Assembly: GCA_945867285.1 (NCBI GenBank)
Contig: CAMBHX010000086.1
Coordinates: 1-7,178 of the forward strand
Length of the DNA: 7,178 nucleotides
Direction of reading: 5' to 3'
Source: Sulfuricurvum sp. IAE1
Lineage (GTDB): Bacteria; Campylobacterota; Campylobacteria; Campylobacterales; Sulfurimonadaceae
How positions within the stretch are numbered: the stretch's first letter is position 1; every line of letters starts with the position of its first letter. The position numbers were made by a program, and so were the translations under genes. The notes under the pieces are model-generated. The model searched no databases. It saw only the letters and a program-made list of their open reading frames with translations, and was not told the origin of the DNA. Below are positions 5,872-7,178 of this stretch, piece by piece.

Positions 5872-6161
5872 ATGTCATTTTATCCTATACCCTCATCATC
5901 TTTTTGAATCTGTTGAGCCTCTTCGTGGTCACAAAATTGTTTTAGTTGAGGAAGGATTATTTTTTACCTACTATCGCTTTCACATTCAAAAACTAATGCT
6001 ACATCGAGTTTCGATGAAATTTCATCAATCTTATTTGATGAACAAAGGATTTGATGTTGATTACCTCTAGGATGAGAAACAGTTAGAAAAATACCGGCAC
6101 ACACCATTATAATGAGATTATAGATCGTTTTAGATTCAAACAATTTTACTTTTTACTATAA
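5872..6161 (+). pseudogene. Cryptochrome/photolyase-family gene remnant (frameshifted, truncated N-terminus)
   Basis: ATG-TCA-TTT at 5872-5880 continues in family-like sequence only if one T of the TTTT run (5878-5881) is skipped: MSF then ILYPHHLFESVEPLRG, KIVLVEEGLFFTYYRFHIQ, KLMLHRVSMKFHQSYL and KGFDVDYL, ended by TAG at 6068-6070. This resembles the N-terminal antenna/Rossmann part of COG3046-like cryptochrome/photolyase proteins (PHxLFE, EE-x-LFF, FH-x-QK, HR-x-SMK). After the stop the frame gives DEKQLEKYRHT, then another shift near 6104-6107 allows HYNEIIDRFRFKQFYFLL and TAA at 6159-6161; this last part is less certain. A full protein would need about 500 residues; the rest is absent because the convergent gene begins at 6233. 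There is no good ribosome site. It lies 22 bases after the Nudix stop and was probably once the last operon member. Confidence 0.7.
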
Positions 6162-6232
6162 ATTTGTATTTGATTAACCTAAGTTATCTATATTGAAATT
6201 TATCTACCCAATGTGAAGAGGAATGTGCGGCC

Positions 6233-7178
6233 TTAAAACCGCATCATCCCCTGAACAAGGAACTTATTCGTACTCGTAGAGATATCCGCTTCGGTGGTAG
6301 GGGTTGATTCACCTCCGAAGCCATGTGCGAATGTTGCTTTGAGATCGAAGTTTTGGTAGTTGAGACTGTACCCTACTCCCAGAGCATTGAGGTTACGGAT
6401 ATTATCTTCGGTATTAAACGTTGTGGTGTTTTTCCAGATACGGGCGTGATCGAAGAAGATACTGGTGTTATGGCTGATTTGATCTACTTTTGGTAATGTG
6501 TATATCAGATCGAGAGATAGTGAGTATCCTTGGTCACCGCTGAGTTCGGAGTCTTCATACGCTCGTACACCATTACTTCCGGCAACGGATAGGTCTTCAG
6601 AAGAGTCAAGGTTATGACCGAAGCTTTTTTGAGCTTTGAGAGTCGTTTGGAGGGTGGTGTTTTCAAGAAGGTATTGGCTGTGTACTGTGTTGAGACCTAA
6701 TTTAGTGTAGTTACCTACTGAGTTAAGTCCTGCTTCATCTGTTGCTTTAGCGTTATCGTTTTTAAGTCCTAAGTGTCCGATAGTGTAGCCAAGAGATGCG
6801 TTAAGGCTTCCCGGTAGGTTTTGGAATGATGTGTTTTGTGTATCACTTGCTTTGAGTGTCATTGCGTCGAGTGCTTTTATGCTCTCATCCCCGCTTTGGG
6901 AATCTTTCATATCTTTGTGGTCATACGAAGCTTCAAGGGTTTGGGTATGGGCACGTGTTTTAATGGTTGGATAGTTGATATAGGCGTTATAGCTGTTGGT
7001 ACGTCCAAAGGCATCTAAACTTTTGAGTTCTTCACCAAGTTTGTAGTCAGTAGCACTAAAGCTTACTCCCCCTTTGAGTCCTGTGTATCCTAATGGACGA
7101 TCATATCCTACACGTCCGTTTTTAAGATCGGCTGTATTGGAGATAAGTCCTGTAAGACTAAGAGTATCACCGATTCCG
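6233..7178 (-). CDS. ShlB/FhaC-type two-partner-secretion outer-membrane transporter, C-terminal part
   Basis: The minus frame is open from the window edge to TAA at 6235-6233, about 314 residues; the ATG at 6910 is internal, so the 5' part, with signal peptide and POTRA domains, lies outside. The sequence is an alternating beta-barrel in the style of TpsB/ShlB (COG2831): GIGDTLSLTGLIS at the edge, NGRVGYDRPLGYTGLKGG, YPTIKTRAHT, then LKAQKSFGHNLDSSEDLSV and VRAYEDSELSGDQGYSL (VRAY codons at 6557-6568), which is the family's loop-6 motif (VRGY/VRAY) followed by the conserved acidic GD. The chain ends MMRF; a C-terminal Phe is the usual barrel-assembly signal. Such transporters export a large partner (TpsA: adhesin or cytolysin), probably encoded nearby outside the window. 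The gene is convergent with the block on its left and appears unrelated to the lipid genes. Confidence 0.88.
   Translation of the reverse strand, partial: GIGDTLSLTGLISNTADLKNGRVGYDRPLGYTGLKGGVSFSATDYKLGEELKSLDAFGRTNSYNAYINYPTIKTRAHTQTLEASYDHKDMKDSQSGDESIKALDAMTLKASDTQNTSFQNLPGSLNASLGYTIGHLGLKNDNAKATDEAGLNSVGNYTKLGLNTVHSQYLLENTTLQTTLKAQKSFGHNLDSSEDLSVAGSNGVRAYEDSELSGDQGYSLSLDLIYTLPKVDQISHNTSIFFDHARIWKNTTTFNTEDNIRNLNALGVGYSLNYQNFDLKATFAHGFGGESTPTTEADISTSTNKFLVQGMMRF

Noticed and set aside
6226..6243. TGCGG / CCGCA hairpin overlapping the stop codon of the secretion transporter
   Set aside because: Only five pairs with an eight-base loop and no T tract after it on the minus strand; not supported as a Rho-independent terminator.

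Overview
The window looks like chromosomal DNA from a Campylobacterota (epsilonproteobacterial) organism of the Sulfurimonas/Sulfuricurvum type. The reasons are moderate-to-low GC with AT-rich intergenic stretches, a soluble chemoreceptor with a C-terminal zinc-binding CZB domain of the Helicobacter TlpD kind, and the style of the lipoproteins and Shine-Dalgarno sites. The genus is inferred from remembered family resemblance, not from a database search.

Left block (1-3776, all on +). The 3' end of a DUF1365 gene overlaps, by ATGA, a cyclopropane-fatty-acid-synthase-like methyltransferase. Two bases later comes a DUF3833 lipoprotein. DUF1365, CFA-like and DUF3833 proteins, together with a Blc-type lipocalin, recur in bacterial clusters for modifying unsaturated membrane acyl chains, several of them tied to photo-oxidative (singlet oxygen) stress. 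Here the lipocalin (3258-3776) is present, but a cytoplasmic CZB chemoreceptor (2126-3217) lies between it and the DUF3833 gene. The CFA homologue seems to have lost two of the residues that hold bicarbonate in classical cyclopropane synthases.

Middle (3777-4459). An unrecognised 118-residue protein is encoded on the minus strand. Its best start is internal to the longest open frame and has a good Shine-Dalgarno site. A divergent, very AT-rich intergenic region follows, holding a perfect 12-bp inverted repeat (4383-4394 / 4423-4434) just before the next + strand gene.

Right block (4460-6161, +). An unrecognised 116-residue segment runs in frame into the first 64 residues of a pyridoxamine-5'-phosphate oxidase (PdxH), which then stops by ATGA overlap with an intact TIGR03643/DUF2805 gene. 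Next is a NUDT14-like Nudix hydrolase (UDP-sugar/ADP-ribose diphosphatase type). After it lies a frameshifted and truncated N-terminal remnant of a cryptochrome/photolyase-family gene (5872 to about 6161). The block therefore looks like an operon eroded by at least two deletions, leaving two intact small genes between two gene remnants.

Right edge (6233-7178, -). This is the C-terminal part of a ShlB/FhaC-type two-partner-secretion outer-membrane transporter. It is convergent with the right block and runs out of the window at its 5' side.

The combined picture is a membrane-lipid modification and oxidative/light-damage accessory region (DUF1365, CFA-like, DUF3833, lipocalin, TIGR03643, former photolyase) with a possible oxidant-sensing chemoreceptor embedded in it. 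That functional link is inference from gene content. No RNA genes, CRISPR arrays or insertion sequences were seen.
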